Assembly: GCF_022539665.2 (NCBI RefSeq) | Contig: NC_081338.1 | Location: forward strand, 5,145,679-5,209,678 | From: Daphnia carinata | Lineage: Eukaryota > Arthropoda > Branchiopoda > Diplostraca > Daphniidae | DNA length: 64,000 nucleotides | Reading direction: 5' to 3' | In this document: positions 47,268 through 59,196 of the stretch, one piece after another | Layout: the number at the start of each line of letters is the position of its first letter | Position numbering within the stretch: position 1 is the stretch's first letter | The notes under the pieces: model-generated | What the model saw: only the letters and a program-made list of their open reading frames with translations | The model's database searches: none | Told to the model about the DNA's origin: nothing | Program-made: the position numbers and the translations under genes

Positions 47268-49654
47268 ATGTCGGTTTCTCTGTGCGCTTTTCGTCTCGAA
47301 TTAGGCGGTGATTCCGTAGTCCCCAAGGATCTTGCCTACTTGGGTAAACGTTTTGATCACGTTATATTGTTTTGATATTTTTACTCTTAGCTTAACTAAT
47401 ATTCATGGATAGCTCCTCAGTATTTAGCTATGGAAGCCAGCTCAAAAGAAAAGTCAGAGGAGAGGTTGCCTGAAGCAGAAACTTGGGAAAGAGAAAGGGG
47501 CAATAAGGCTAGAGGTAAAAGAGAATTACAAACCATAGAAATGGAGACCTATGAGAATGACAACACAGGCACTGGACCCTGGGTAAGATATTTTGTTATG
47601 CTTAGGTTATTACATATTGTGATAATAATTATATTACTTAGGAAACAACTAAAGGCAAAAACAAGAAATCTCTTGAGATTCGTAAAGTGAGAACTTTGTC
47701 CAACAACAGTTCGTTTGACCAAGAACTTCCAGGTACAAGCAAGGAACCTTCTCCTGCATTGTCTTCTGCCACTGGTGATGGGGAGACATCCGTCTCTGGA
47801 AGTTCATATTCCGACTTGGCAGAGCGTAAGAAAGTTATCAGCAATAGGGACCAACTGAGCTTCTTCTCTGGCAACCCATTTGTAGAGAAGGTACAGGGTA
47901 TTCTACATTTCTATAAAGAAAAGTAAGTTATGAATTTTTTTTCAATTACTCTCAAGTTAATACTGTTTCGTTTTATTTGACTTTAGTCACATGACATCTT
48001 TAGATATGGATGTGCCTCGCAGTCAAATGATATGCATGCTGGCCATTCCAGCTTGGCTCAGTTGTCATGACTTGCTTAATTTTCTAGCTCCCTGCTGTCC
48101 TGGCATCAGAAGAGTCCGAATTATTCGCGACAAGACCCCCAACCAATACATGGCCTTGGTTCTTTTCCGTAGTCAGGTAAATCTACTCATTTGTTTTTTA
48201 GACAGCCATCCTTGATTTTATTGTATTCAGGAAGAGGCTGATGAATGTTACAAGACATTTAATGGTACGCCTTATAACTCGATTGAATCAGAGCATTGCC
48301 ATATTGTCTACGTTGCAAAAGTAGACATCAGCGGAGATACAACTGTGGGGAGCGGGGGTTTCGGCCCACCCATGACGGGAATGACTGAATTGCCTATCTG
48401 CACGGTCTGTCTGGAGAGAATGGACGAGTCGGTGGATGGCATTTTGACCATTTTGTGCAATCACAGTTTTCACGGAGCTTGTCTTGCCAAATGGGGAGAT
48501 ACCACGTACGAAATCTTGTTAGTTTACCACTCAGATATTGATCTGATGATGGTCGGTATTGATTTTTTTCAGATGCCCAGTTTGTCGTTACCTGCAATCT
48601 CCTGAAATGGCGGCAGAAAGTTGCTGCTCAGAATGTAAATCCAATGAATCACTTTGGATTTGTTTAATTTGCGGTCATGTTGGCTGTGGGAGATACGTTG
48701 AAGGCCATGCATATCAGTAAGCTTACTCATTGTTTTAATTATACCATACTAATATTGCTTCTTCTCTCAACTGAAGCCATTTCCTGGAAACCCAGCATTG
48801 TTATGCAATGCAGCTTGGAAACACTCGTGTTTGGGATTATGTGGGCGATAGTTTTGTTCATCGCTTGTTACAAAACAATGAAGATGGAAAGCTAGTTGAA
48901 GTTGAAGGCAATAACAATGGCCGCAGACAACAGTCTGGTAAGAAGCAATAAATAAAATCTATCGCCGTAGATCCTATCATTTTTTGTGCATCTAGGCAAG
49001 GGAAATAACATTGAACATGAAGAGAAACTTGATTCTGTCCAACTAGAATACTTGTATCTACTTCAGAGCCAACTTGCCTCTCAAAAAATTCATTTCGAGA
49101 GCATAATCGATCGTTTGGAACAACAGCATCGACAAGAGGTAACGTTTTACCCGTTAGTCTCCACTTTTCAATTTAATACCGACATTTTCTTGTAGAGAGA
49201 AGAGATTAAGGAAAAAGTAAAGTCGACAATAAAGGAAAACGAACGTCTAAAAGCGAAAGAGAAAAAGGTTTGGCTCCCCATTTCTCTCCCAATTCATTTC
49301 AAATATGATCACTTTTTTTTTCTGTAGATGGCAGCGAAGTTGACGAAGGCAATATCCGATTTGCAAGAAGAAAAGGAACTAAACCGGTCGCTTACCCACA
49401 ACCAATCGTCGTGGCATCAGCGGGTCGCTCAGTTGGAGACACAGGTGCAGAAAATTCGTGAAGAAAAAGAGATAAGTGTTCGCGAATTGCAAGAACAATT
49501 ACAAGATGTGATGCTCTATTTCGAAGCGCAAGAAAAGTTTAAAAACACTGAACTGGAAGGAGGGCAGGTCGTGCTGGGCGCGGTGCCTTCGTCCCCTTCA
49601 CGGTCCTCTTTGGATGGTAGCAAAGGTGCCAGGAACAAGAAACGTGGAAAGTAA
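47268..49654 (+). CDS. BRAP: BRAP (BRCA1-associated protein / IMP), RING E3 ligase
   Basis: Cytoplasmic ubiquitin ligase that holds back Ras-MAPK signalling and retains nuclear-import cargo. Exons 47268-47343, 47413-47582, 47642-47922, 47987-48176, 48231-48505, 48573-48716, 48777-48937, 48996-49138, 49196-49267 and 49328-49654 give 612 residues (human 592). Order: start MSVSL as in human; BRAP2/RRM-like domain about 155-270 ([31 protein letters not shown]); RING about 295-335 ([24 protein letters not shown]); UBP-type zinc finger about 345-425 ([31 protein letters not shown]); coiled coil about 445-575; basic tail RNKKRGK. All zinc ligands expected are visible. Converges on OGFOD2. Confidence 0.95.
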
Positions 49655-49753
49655 ATAGATTTTACTCACCCAAGGATTATATAATTTCTTCATTTACATA
49701 TGACTTGTCTTTTAAATTACGTTTTTTTTTCCTACGTTTTCTATTAACTCGGT

Positions 49754-49759
49754 AATAAA
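49754..49759 (+). terminator. Poly(A) signal AATAAA, BRAP
   Basis: Canonical AATAAA 99 bp after the BRAP stop and 41 bp before the convergent OGFOD2 stop at 49800. The two 3' UTRs therefore probably overlap. Confidence 0.6.
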
Positions 49760-49799
49760 ACAAGTATATTTAATCCAGAAAAACACAGAACATTCAGTT

Positions 49800-51048
49800 T
49801 TAAGTTCCCTTGTTCGCCGAGTGTTCATTGGCAACGAGGAAACCATCTCCCCATCCATTTTCCATAGGCTCTAGGTCGGGCGTTCTTCTGCACATGGGAC
49901 ACGTTAAATTACGAACTGGTGAGGAGCGCATCCACATTACCAAATTTACTCGGCGACCTGATAACAGCGGCAAAACACAATGAAACGCAGACCCTCGATG
50001 AATCACGGCGTTTCCTGCCTCATGAGTGTAGCCAAATCCGTTATCGCTGCCAGGTGTGCCAAAAAAGAGTTCTCCGCCTTCGCAGTTTGCCAAAAGACAG
50101 ACATTGATAGTCACCTGAAAATTTATGCGAAACAGCCAACGTGAGGAACTCCAATGACAAATCTACATTGGAAAATAATTACCTCTGAGTTGTCAAAATG
50201 GAAAGCAAGTTCGGTATCCTTATTCTCTTCGTAATTAACAGTAAACACTTTGTGTGAGTCAAACTCCGTCACTTTTTTCTCAGGAAAAAGAAACTGACTA
50301 ATAGGCTCCAAATATTGTTTCCTTAGAGGTGTCAACAACCCTTCATTTAAACCCAATTCATCAAGGAGGACCTAATTACCAATAGTTAAGTATTACTGAA
50401 ATAATTTTTTGTATAGATATTTCACCTACACCGTAGTTGTTCATGCTATTTGGCCTTCCCTTGGGCATGGAAGTCTCATTAAAATGATCGACTTCTGAAA
50501 TTAATTTATTGCAAAATTCCAAGGTAAATATGGGAAAGGAGAACACATCAACTCCATGTGTTCTGTATCGGAGACCTAGAGCAGCCTTATCAATACTTCC
50601 TTCTTTAATACAACACAGTAACTTAACCACATCTCGATGTAGAAATGCATCCTATATGAATCTTGAATAATTTCTTTTTCTCTAGCTTGCAAAAATTCAG
50701 GATTCACCTGTAATTCAAAAATATCTGGATGAAGGGGCTTGTAGTTAGCTTTAATATAGTTAGCTCTCTCCATTGATTCATAGGGTATTCTCCTCCTCCT
50801 TTCCAATTCTTCTTTTATCTGTAAGAAAAACAAGTCATATTTTTTCTTCATATACGAAATGACGATGATACTTCGTGAACGACTGGTCTAAAATCAGTGC
50901 AACCCATTTCCGACAACCTTTTCCCGTAACAATCTTCGAATTGCTTTTCTGATTTGAATGAAACATGCAAACCGTAACTTTTTAGGTACACATTCGATTC
51001 CAAAAAACATTTACATCTAGCGTAGTTCATTGTATAGTTTCTTGCCAT
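49800..51048 (-). CDS. OGFOD2: OGFOD2, 2-oxoglutarate/Fe(II) dioxygenase
   Basis: Putative prolyl-4-hydroxylase-like dioxygenase. Exons 51048-50872, 50818-50708, 50651-50430, 50371-50183 and 50114-49800 give 337 residues (human 350). Family motifs: CKCFLESNVY and YGLHVSF at the N-terminus, MPKGRPNSMNNYG, LLTPLRKQYLEP, and the double-stranded beta helix with the iron ligands HFDNSE (His-x-Asp) and VIHRG (distal His), with RRVNLVMWMR supplying the 2-oxoglutarate-binding Arg. The CPMCRR pair near the end is also a family feature. The intron between 50708 and 50651 is only 56 nt and reads open across its donor side; splicing it restores the family's LQDA segment. Substrate is not established for the family. 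Confidence 0.92.
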
Positions 51049-51805
51049 ATTTGTATGTGGATTCCTCGTCTCATAACTGAACCGACAAGTCAAAACACAA
51101 TAGGTATGGCAACCCTTTTTACCCCCCCACCCTAAAAAATCGGGCCATTACAAAATATATATTCGGAAAGCGCTGCTTTGCACTAGCGCGCCAGTACGCT
51201 GATGCGCCAACAAATATTCGGGTGTATTTCCAAAACGGTTGATTTAGTGAAAAAAAATACAATTTTCCGGGAATCAACATTAAATTTTTATTACATTTTG
51301 TGATTTTTAAGAAATTCCAATGAGTGTCAAATTTTGCAGGTTTTTGAGGGAAAATTCCCACGGCATTAGCGCTAGGTCATACTAGCGCGCCAGTACGCTA
51401 CGGCGTTAGCACGATGCAGTACAAAGATCCGTGTATTTCAAAAATAGACATACCCTTTCTAACATAGCGCCACGGGCGGAATAATTGCTAACTATTTGGC
51501 GCCATTATAATTTCCTTTAATGAAACCATATCGCCTCGTGTAATTTCTTATGAGTTTTATGCCGAGAATTGCTTAGGGTCTTTCGTCACCGATCGTATTC
51601 CAGCTTAAGTAAAGCAGCTGCGAGAGACAAAAATTCTGGAATTATATCTAACAGACCATCTCAAATCCCACAGCGCCCTCTTTCCCCAAGTGTTACAAGT
51701 CGTCTGCTGAATCTTAATTGTCTCTGATTTTTGAATTCAATTCCTTCTGTGGTGTAGGGGACAAAGTGCATGGATTTCTAAAGGTATTTGGAAACTCGAC
51801 AGAAT
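51049..51805. promoter_or_regulatory. Shared OGFOD2/DAXX upstream region with 19-bp direct repeat
   Basis: Start codons of OGFOD2 (minus) and DAXX (plus) diverge across 757 bp. A perfect 19-bp repeat, ACTAGCGCGCCAGTACGCT, occurs at 51182-51200 and 51381-51399. A second loosely matching block (GTGTATTTCCAAAA and GTGTATTTCAAAAA) follows each copy, suggesting an old tandem duplication of about 200 bp. Promoter role is inferred from position. Confidence 0.45.
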
Positions 51806-53756
51806 ATGGCGTCTTCGTCATCACATCTGTCAGATGAAACCAGTAGTGTTTGTGTTGTCGAGCTTGTTGAATCTGACGAATCATGTACCGAGCAGAGGCC
51901 ACCAAACATGACCAAAGTCGATGAAGATGCATCTTCGTCTTCTACATTGGACGCCCTGAAAATTGAAACAAATGGTCATGGTGAACATGCATGCAAAACA
52001 GAATCACTTGCATTTGAAAAGGTATCATATGAGATTAGTGAGAAATGTATTTGATTGACATAGCTCTATATTTACTTTCACATAGTTTATATCTACCTGC
52101 ACTCCTCATTTGAAAATCCCTGGAGATGAACCAATCCTTGCCAAACTTAGAAAACACTATTCCAGGCTCGATCTTGAGTGTAGACAATCAGACACTTTTA
52201 ACTCTGACTTGGCAAAGTTTATCTTACATGTTAGTACAAATGATGTATACATAACTATTCAAGAGATATTGAACTACTTTAAAAGTTACCACACCAAATC
52301 CACCAGTCAGAAACAAGCACATATAAAGAAGCTGGAAAAAATCCTTGGGGTAACTGTCTTCTTCGATAACAAAAATAAGTTCGTTCTCATAAAGGTTTCC
52401 TAATTAGCTCTTGGACAAAAAAATACAAGAACTTCAAGCTAAGGAAGTAGATTTTGATGAAGAAAAAAACTCCACATATATCCTAGAGTGCAGGTATCTT
52501 GTGAACGCTTCAATTAATTTAGCCATGCTAACATTCTTATAATTCATAGGTACAAAGAACGTTTTGCCTTCGTGTACAGTAAACTGTGCGACATCGTCGG
52601 CTACAGTACTCGTGATCCGAAACGTAAGATTGAGTACAATGGTCAGTAATTTTTGTCTTTGTTGTTCTGCGTCGTAAATTTATCCCAGAGATTCTTTACA
52701 GGCACGAGGTTTCCCGAAATTAACCGTAACATAACAAGATATCTAAAGAAAAATGACGATTTCCCTGATTTCAAAGACGTTCTTGAAATCATCGCCGAGA
52801 CAAATGACCAAGCGGGGCTGCTTATGTCTGAAGAGAACATCTCGAGAATGGGTACGATAGCATGGCTCTATGGCATTATCTCTTGGAACTACAACGACAT
52901 GTAAAATTTAATAACCAGCAAGACAGGTATTTGAGGAGGTCGGCTCTAAGCTTAAAAAACGGCGAATCGACGAGTTTGAGTCAACCTTTGGATGCACGCT
53001 AACAGACAACATTGAGGTGGATGACAATAATGATCCTGCAACAGTTGACACCGAATTAAGAGAAAAGCTAGAAAATAACCAAAAACTAGCTAAAAAACGA
53101 CTGGATGAGGTAAGTTGAACTTTAATGTGTATTTCGTCCAATGTTGTATTCACATTCTTAATTATCCATAACATTAGGTGATGGAGAACTTTGTAGTGAA
53201 GCAAGAAACTAGAAGCGAAGAAGAAGCTGCGGCTTCAAATGCTGAGGAAGAAGATGGTGATGATGACGAAGAAGATGATGAAGATGATGACGACGACGGT
53301 CGGGAAAAAATGGAAGATATTGATGAAGACCATATTCTGGTTGTTGAGATAGAGACATCACAATCGGAAACAGAGGAATCAGAAGTGGAACATCAATCTG
53401 AAACATCTTCATGTAGAAGAAATTCTTCGTCTGAGACGGATGTTGCCCAACAAAACGAACCAACAATGCCTTCGAAAAACGGATTTCTTTCCGAGTTAGA
53501 CATTAAACCCAACGTCAGTGTTCTAACAAAGTCCTTGGCAGCAAACGACAGTCATTCTTCCGACGTCGAAAAGAAGGTTCCTACTACCGTTTATCGGGGT
53601 TTAAATAAAACACAACCAAACAATCGCAATCCGCTGCGATCAGTGAAACGGCAATTAAGTTCTGAGGACGAAGTGAGTGCTAAACAAACCTCGGATCGAA
53701 AAAGAATTGCTCTTCAGACATTTGTGGACGACGATGTCATTGTTTTATCAGATTGA
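51806..53756 (+). CDS. DAXX: DAXX-like histone H3.3 chaperone
   Basis: Chaperone and SUMO-dependent nuclear adaptor. Exons 51806-52021, 52086-52349, 52408-52493, 52550-52641, 52702-52851, 52919-53109 and 53178-53756 give 525 residues, shorter than human DAXX (740). The helical N-terminal domain (about 75-160) is followed by the histone-binding domain: ERFAFVYSKLCDIVGY, TRFPEINRNITRYLKKNDDF (compare TYPEINRRIERL in human), and FGCTLTDN (human FGCHLTDD). A long Asp/Glu run sits at about 350-385, as in human. The protein ends in DDDVIVLSD, a SUMO-interacting motif at the extreme C-terminus, again as in human. A start at ATG 51806 is the first in frame after an upstream stop-free leader. Its stop lies 59 bp from the RPAP1 stop. 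Confidence 0.9.
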
Positions 53757-53815
53757 TGGACTCATCCTACCAGAAATTCAATAGTGTCGATATTTGTGTA
53801 TTAACTCCACCAAAT

Positions 53816-56800
53816 TCACAAATTCAATTTATCAAGAGAGTGCGGATTTCGTTCAGCGTAATATTTAATGTGATGTGTCGCTATTCCGAAGAGTACAGGG
53901 TTTCGTTGGCTGGTTATAGTACCAGACCTTATAGAAGCCGCATACTTCATCAGCAAAACTTCATTTGTTTCAGTTGGCTCTTTCCAGTGATCTAACGAAT
54001 GCAGCATCTGTGCATGGGCAAATAAATTTTCAAACCAAATAACAATTACGTGACGAACGACAATCCCATGAAAAGAACTTGGCTTTTCTTCTACCTGTTG
54101 ATCGTTCAACGTGAGGATGCGTAGAGCGTTTGGATGTTCGCACCATAACTTCAAACGAAAACGGACGGGTTGATGCTGTTGAAGTGGCAACAGAAGAAAT
54201 GCTGCAAAGAGCGGACTACCATATGAAACGGCTTCAAACTGGTCAATTAACCGTTCATATCTACAGAAAAATTTTTTTTTATTCAATTAAGTATTATTGT
54301 CTTATCTTTTCTAATGACTGAATACTGACAGGTCGATGAAATCGTCCACTCCGCTTACAGGTCTACTGAAATCCAAATGTTGTCGCGCCAATTTGCGTAA
54401 GATAGGCCACATGTAATCACTGATCGTTTTGTCTAAGAAAAGATCATTGCCGGCCAGGAAAGTGCAAGCTAGACGAGCATAATGCTCTGTCGGTTGGACG
54501 TGGAAGAACCACGTAGGCTGAAGAAACAAAAGGACGTAAACGGCTCGCAACGAAAACAGAGCCGTTTCGGCGATGTTTGTTTTCCCTTCGAGCGGCTTCT
54601 CAAGGTCTCGCTGGTACAGCAACACCAATGGTAAATAGATCCAGTCTGTTGGAAGCACTTGACGATGCTCAAGCGTCAACGCTGTCCTTAAATCATTCCT
54701 AGATTCTTCTGGCAGCAGTTGATCACTGTAAAAGTTTCCCAGCTGGCTTAATCCATTTAAAGTTGTCGATAACAAGGTCTCGTTCAGATGCAACTGTGAC
54801 AAACTGGTTTCTAGATCAAATCCACGTAGAATAAAATCTTTTTGAAAGATCAGATGACGAATCCAATCTACAGCAACAACTTCTGCACCAGGACCAAGGC
54901 TCGTTATCGCTGTTAAGGCCACTTGATGTGCTAAACGTGACTGCTCGGGGGTGAAATTCTCCCACTCGGCGCAGATCATGAGGAACTCGTGAAGGAACTG
55001 CAACTCGTAACGCGTAAACCAATTTCCAGATAAACAAGATGGTGGACCAGTCAAATTCGCCAAGTAATCGAAACAGGAGCTGGGTATTGTCAAATCCACA
55101 ACCTGTAATGTTAGTCAACTTATCAGCATGTGCACAGCATTAACAAAACTAGCTAGCTAACTAACCTGGACAGATGCACTTTTATCTTTCCAAATCCTCA
55201 ATAGCCGAAAAATGGATGTGAATAAAGGGAAAGGACTAGAAGAGGCCATTATCGGGACCAATTCTCCACCCATCGCAGTGGCACAGACGGATGGAAGAGA
55301 CTCCGGAAACCTAGAACAAGACTGCAATGTGGAAGAAAGATTGCTGTGGCGAATTAGCAATTTGGCGAGCTCTTGCATGGGTTCCGAATGAAGCAATGGA
55401 AGGATATGACTACGACAAAGTTTGTCCAGTAAAGAAGGAGCCTGTGGATCAATCCAATGCGTGTAAAACGTTGCTAACAAGTGAATCCCGGTAGCTAGTA
55501 GGCTTCCAGCTGAATCTGGGATGGGATCCGTATTTTTCCGTAACTGCCACGTCCACTTGGCCACACAAATTTCCACAGCTTCCCTTAAACCGCCAACCTG
55601 TTTAATATGCAAATATTTATGGTCTCCCCTGCAGCTTCCTGCGCAGGATCCTGAAGTGCAACATGCACTTAAGAAGGCTTCCATCAATAACAGCAGAGAT
55701 GAACCCAAGTGGTGACTGAAGCGTGCATTGCTGCTGTTGCTGTACCCAGAATCCATCGAGATCGAAGACTGATAACACTGAAGCTGTGGAAACCAAACTG
55801 GATAAAATTCCAAGAATGATTCGATGCCGACTCCATGTCGGAGTAGGGTGCGCCATGTATGATAACTATCCAGCACTAGTAGAAGGGCTTCTTGTGTTGG
55901 TAAACTTAGTTTCACCGTATCTATCGCTACGTAAATCTTGATGGATTCTAGAAGAGAATATTTAACGACGAGCTTGGTGGCAAGCTCTGCGTTCCATGAG
56001 GCAATCACGCGAGCAAGTCGGAGGACTTGGCGTACAGGCAAGCCATATACGTTATTCACACGGTCTTGTTCTTGACTGGTACAAAGCGATGTCACATCTT
56101 TCGGAAGAAAACAATTGAAGACAACGTCCATTAAACGTGGGAAATCGACGATGGATTGTGCGACAGCGGAGGAATGGCGTGCCATTCTAGTAAGAATTTC
56201 GAGGCCAGCAATTACTGCTGGCGCCTCCGGGCGAATTTCTTCGAAAATGTAACGGATTCTGAGCAGAATATCCATTCGCAGGCAAACTTTAATCACATCT
56301 ACACGACTCTGGACCAAAAGAAACGCGATTAAGGCAAAGGAGTACCAACTTGCAAAATAACAGTTACCATTTCATTGTCTTTCATTTCAGCCTCTTGTTC
56401 CTGGTCTGTGGAATCCATTTGGATGCGACTACACAAATTTGGTTGCTTTTCGCCCAAGTGCCAAATGTAACAACGTTCAAGACAGGTCTCATCAAACGGA
56501 GAGGAAAGAAAACGTGAAAATGCGACAAGGGCAGCAGCGACAACTGAAGGCGCACTGTCATCCAAACAAAACCGCAGGAGCATCAAGAACCCATTGTCCA
56601 ATAATACAGGTATGAGTGGGGCTTCAAAACATGAATCAAAGATGCCTAGTCGAGTGTTTTCCAAGATGCTGGCAAGGGTGTTCAAAGCCAATACCCTTTG
56701 TTGCATTTTGCTGCTACGACCTACAAATCAATCAATGTAATTTCAATATTTCGATGTGCTTGTGGAACATACTTAGTAACATCAGTTCGTTAATGGAGTA

Positions 56801-57718
56801 TCCTGCTCTCTCAGGTTCTTCACCATGATGATGGAGACCCGCTGTGACCGGTAAATCAACGTTGGCTGCCAAAAGGTGACCTTGGAAATCAAATCGTGCT
56901 TGAAAGCTTTCGCCAGGAATCTCTTTGAGAGGAGGTAATGACGACATCCACCTAACCTTTTCCTTTTCCACATGATTCATATGTAGCCACTTTGATTTTT
57001 TCATTTCACAAATCTCCCTGATTTCAGGCTCGTCTTCTGTTTCTTTTGAGATTTCTTTTACTGGGGGGTTTTCTACCATAACTTGGTTAGAACTAGAAGT
57101 AGATTTTTTTTTGTTCTTCAATAATGCAATGAGCTTTGGATCTAAGGTTTGTAGTAATTGCTGCTGTTCATGAAGGATGTCTTTATCCATCATTGATGAT
57201 AGTTTCTGTACATTTTCGTGGTGAATTTTATTGGCTTCTGTTTCTCCAAGAACAGCTTTTGCAATTTCACTGCATTGATTTAGGCAAGGTGGCAAGGTAA
57301 CAGAGGGCAATTCAGCAATTTCATCATCTTTAATCATCTTTGCTTTTCTAAGTTGTTGAGCAAATATACTTCCAGAACCTGAAGCTTTCATGGATTTAGT
57401 TCTTTGGAATACTTCAGGAAAAGGATTTTCTCTCTTTTGGTCATGCACTTTTATTTCTATGCTTTCACATTTCTCCACGACATCTTTCAACACTTGGACT
57501 TTGGAATGTTGATAATGAAATGGGTTTTCCTTGATTTTTTCGACCATCTCCCTTCTTGCAGCAAACAAAGATTTCTTTCCTGTAGTACTTTCATGACTTG
57601 TGTGAGGTGACTTTATCACTTCTGATGTAGCAGAATTTGTTATCCTTCCAGATCTGAATTCTTCTTGCATTTTCATCAATTCGTCTTCTTCACAAACCAA
57701 CTTTGGCCTTGCAGCCAT
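53816..57718 (-). CDS. RPAP1: RPAP1, RNA polymerase II-associated protein 1
   Basis: Assembly and nuclear-import factor for RNA polymerase II. Exons 57718-56773, 56720-56368, 56308-55166, 55102-54330, 54260-54095 and 54007-53816 give 1190 residues (human 1393). N-terminal RPAP1 region: MAARPKLVCEED, the NPFPEVFQRTKSM block, and then PGESFQARFDFQG and GLHHHGEEPERAGYSINEL near residue 290, a family hallmark. The remainder is an alpha-helical repeat protein ending with FEAVSYGSPLFAAFLLLPLQ and NPVLFGIATHHI, both matching the human C-terminus. The last intron (54094-54008) is 87 nt, a multiple of three without a stop, so retention would add 29 residues; splicing fits the human spacing better. Convergent with DAXX. 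Confidence 0.94.
54021..54026 (+). terminator. AATAAA on the DAXX strand inside RPAP1
   Basis: First canonical plus-strand AATAAA after the DAXX stop (265 bp on). It lies within the last RPAP1 intron, so a DAXX transcript using it would be antisense to the whole last RPAP1 exon. Confidence 0.35.
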
Positions 57719-58240
57719 GTTTCGATTCCTCTTTTTCTTTCTTGTTTTTACGTGAGGCGTAGATTTTTATCTGAATCTCTTAAACTGGTAAAAGAAAAAA
57801 CACACAATTTATTTATATAATAAGGTATTTAGGAAAACCACGTGTGTTTAACCAAAAAACTGTGTGCTCAAAGCATTCAAAACAACATTTTAAACTACTA
57901 GCAGACAAATAGGCAACTTGGAACTGCTATGTTGTTACGTACTTACGTTGCTAAATCGATAACTTAAAATTAAAATTATTTTGCAATTACAAAAGAAAAC
58001 ACGTAGAGAAAAAAAATGATTTTAAATTATTGATTCAAATATTTTACTACAAGAATTTTAATTTTCGTTATAAAAGTATTTAATTTTATTCGTGATACGG
58101 AAACTCCTCCCATTGTTATGCTGCTTCAGATTTCTCTAGAAATCACAAAACACGTCAACCAGTCGACCTCCTCGTGGGAAGCGCGCAGCGTGTAACTTAC
58201 ATCAGATTTAAACCAATAAGCGTCTTGTAAATTCGTGACA
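57719..58240. promoter_or_regulatory. Shared RPAP1/MBF1 promoter region
   Basis: RPAP1 and MBF1 start codons diverge over 522 bp. The sequence is AT-rich near the middle and contains nothing else recognisable. Confidence 0.45.
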
Positions 58241-58851
58241 ATGAGCGATAATCAGTGGGAACCTGTCATCATCAGGAAAAAGTTACCAAAGGGAGTCTCT
58301 GCAAAATCTGACAAAGTCGTGAATGCGGCGAGACGACAAGGACTTGAAGTAGAGACAGTCACTAAATGTAAACATTTGTTATTTCGGTTCTTCTAGTTTT
58401 GTGTTTATTTGGCACAACTTAATGGGTTCAATTTTATTTAGATGGGGCAGCTACAAATAAGCATACAGGGACCACTCTCAACACGGCAAAGCTTGACCAA
58501 GAGAGTGAAGAATTGAAGCATGCTTCACTTTCCATGGATGTAGCCAAGTTGATTCAGAAAGGGAGACAAGACAAAGGGTTTACCCAAAAGGATCTTGCAA
58601 CTGTAAGCATTTTGCTTTTGTTGTGTTAAGTAGTGATACCATATTGACTTTGTTGTAAAATCTTCTAGAAAATCAATGAAAAGCCTCAAATCATCACAGA
58701 TTATGAAGCAGGACGTGGAATCCCTAACCAACAAATTCTTGGAAAAATTGAGAGAGCCATTGGAATTAAACTGCGAGGAAAGGACAAGGGACAACCATTA
58801 GAACCTCCAGCTTCCAAGGCAGCTGCTCCTACCAAAACATCTAAAAAATAG
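58241..58851 (+). CDS. EDF1: MBF1/EDF1 multiprotein bridging factor
   Basis: Conserved coactivator that bridges TBP and bZIP factors and also senses collided ribosomes. Exons 58241-58367, 58442-58602 and 58669-58851 give 156 residues (human 148). The N-terminal MBF1 domain has [10 protein letters not shown], and ETVTKYGAATNK across the first intron. The helix-turn-helix (Cro/XRE) domain, about 78-135, includes [30 protein letters not shown] and IGIKLRGK. The tail is Lys/Ala-rich. The start ATG lies directly after a GACA leader and gives the typical family start. Very secure. Confidence 0.96.
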
Positions 58852-58981
58852 ATGTCATTTTCTGTACCAACAATTAAAAGATTTTTTTTGTTTTCTTTTT
58901 CCTTCTTTTTTTTTTTTTGGTTTGAAATATGATTTTTTTTTTAAAGAAGGGAGTGTTGCTGATGTGGATAATTTTGGTGAA

Positions 58982-58987
58982 AATAAA
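58982..58987 (+). terminator. Poly(A) signal AATAAA, MBF1
   Basis: AATAAA 131 bp after the MBF1 stop, following a T-rich stretch. It also precedes the 3' end of PSMB1 on the other strand by about 210 bp. Confidence 0.5.
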
Positions 58988-59196
58988 TAGACCGACTATA
59001 GCAGGTTCTGATTCTGAGCTGCAGTCATACGTTTTATAGATCATAACATTGTGATTGGATCACATGTCTATGTCCCCATCATCCAAGGTTTAAAATAATA
59101 CACATGAGGTATTTGCATAAAACAGAAATGGAAAGTGTTATTATGTATTGGATTTTCCGAAAGAACAAGACCAAAATCCGTACAAAATATTTCATA

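Noticed and set aside
53209-53466. His/Leu-rich minus-strand frame
   Set aside because: Shadow of the DAXX acidic stretch (GAT/GAA repeats read backwards).
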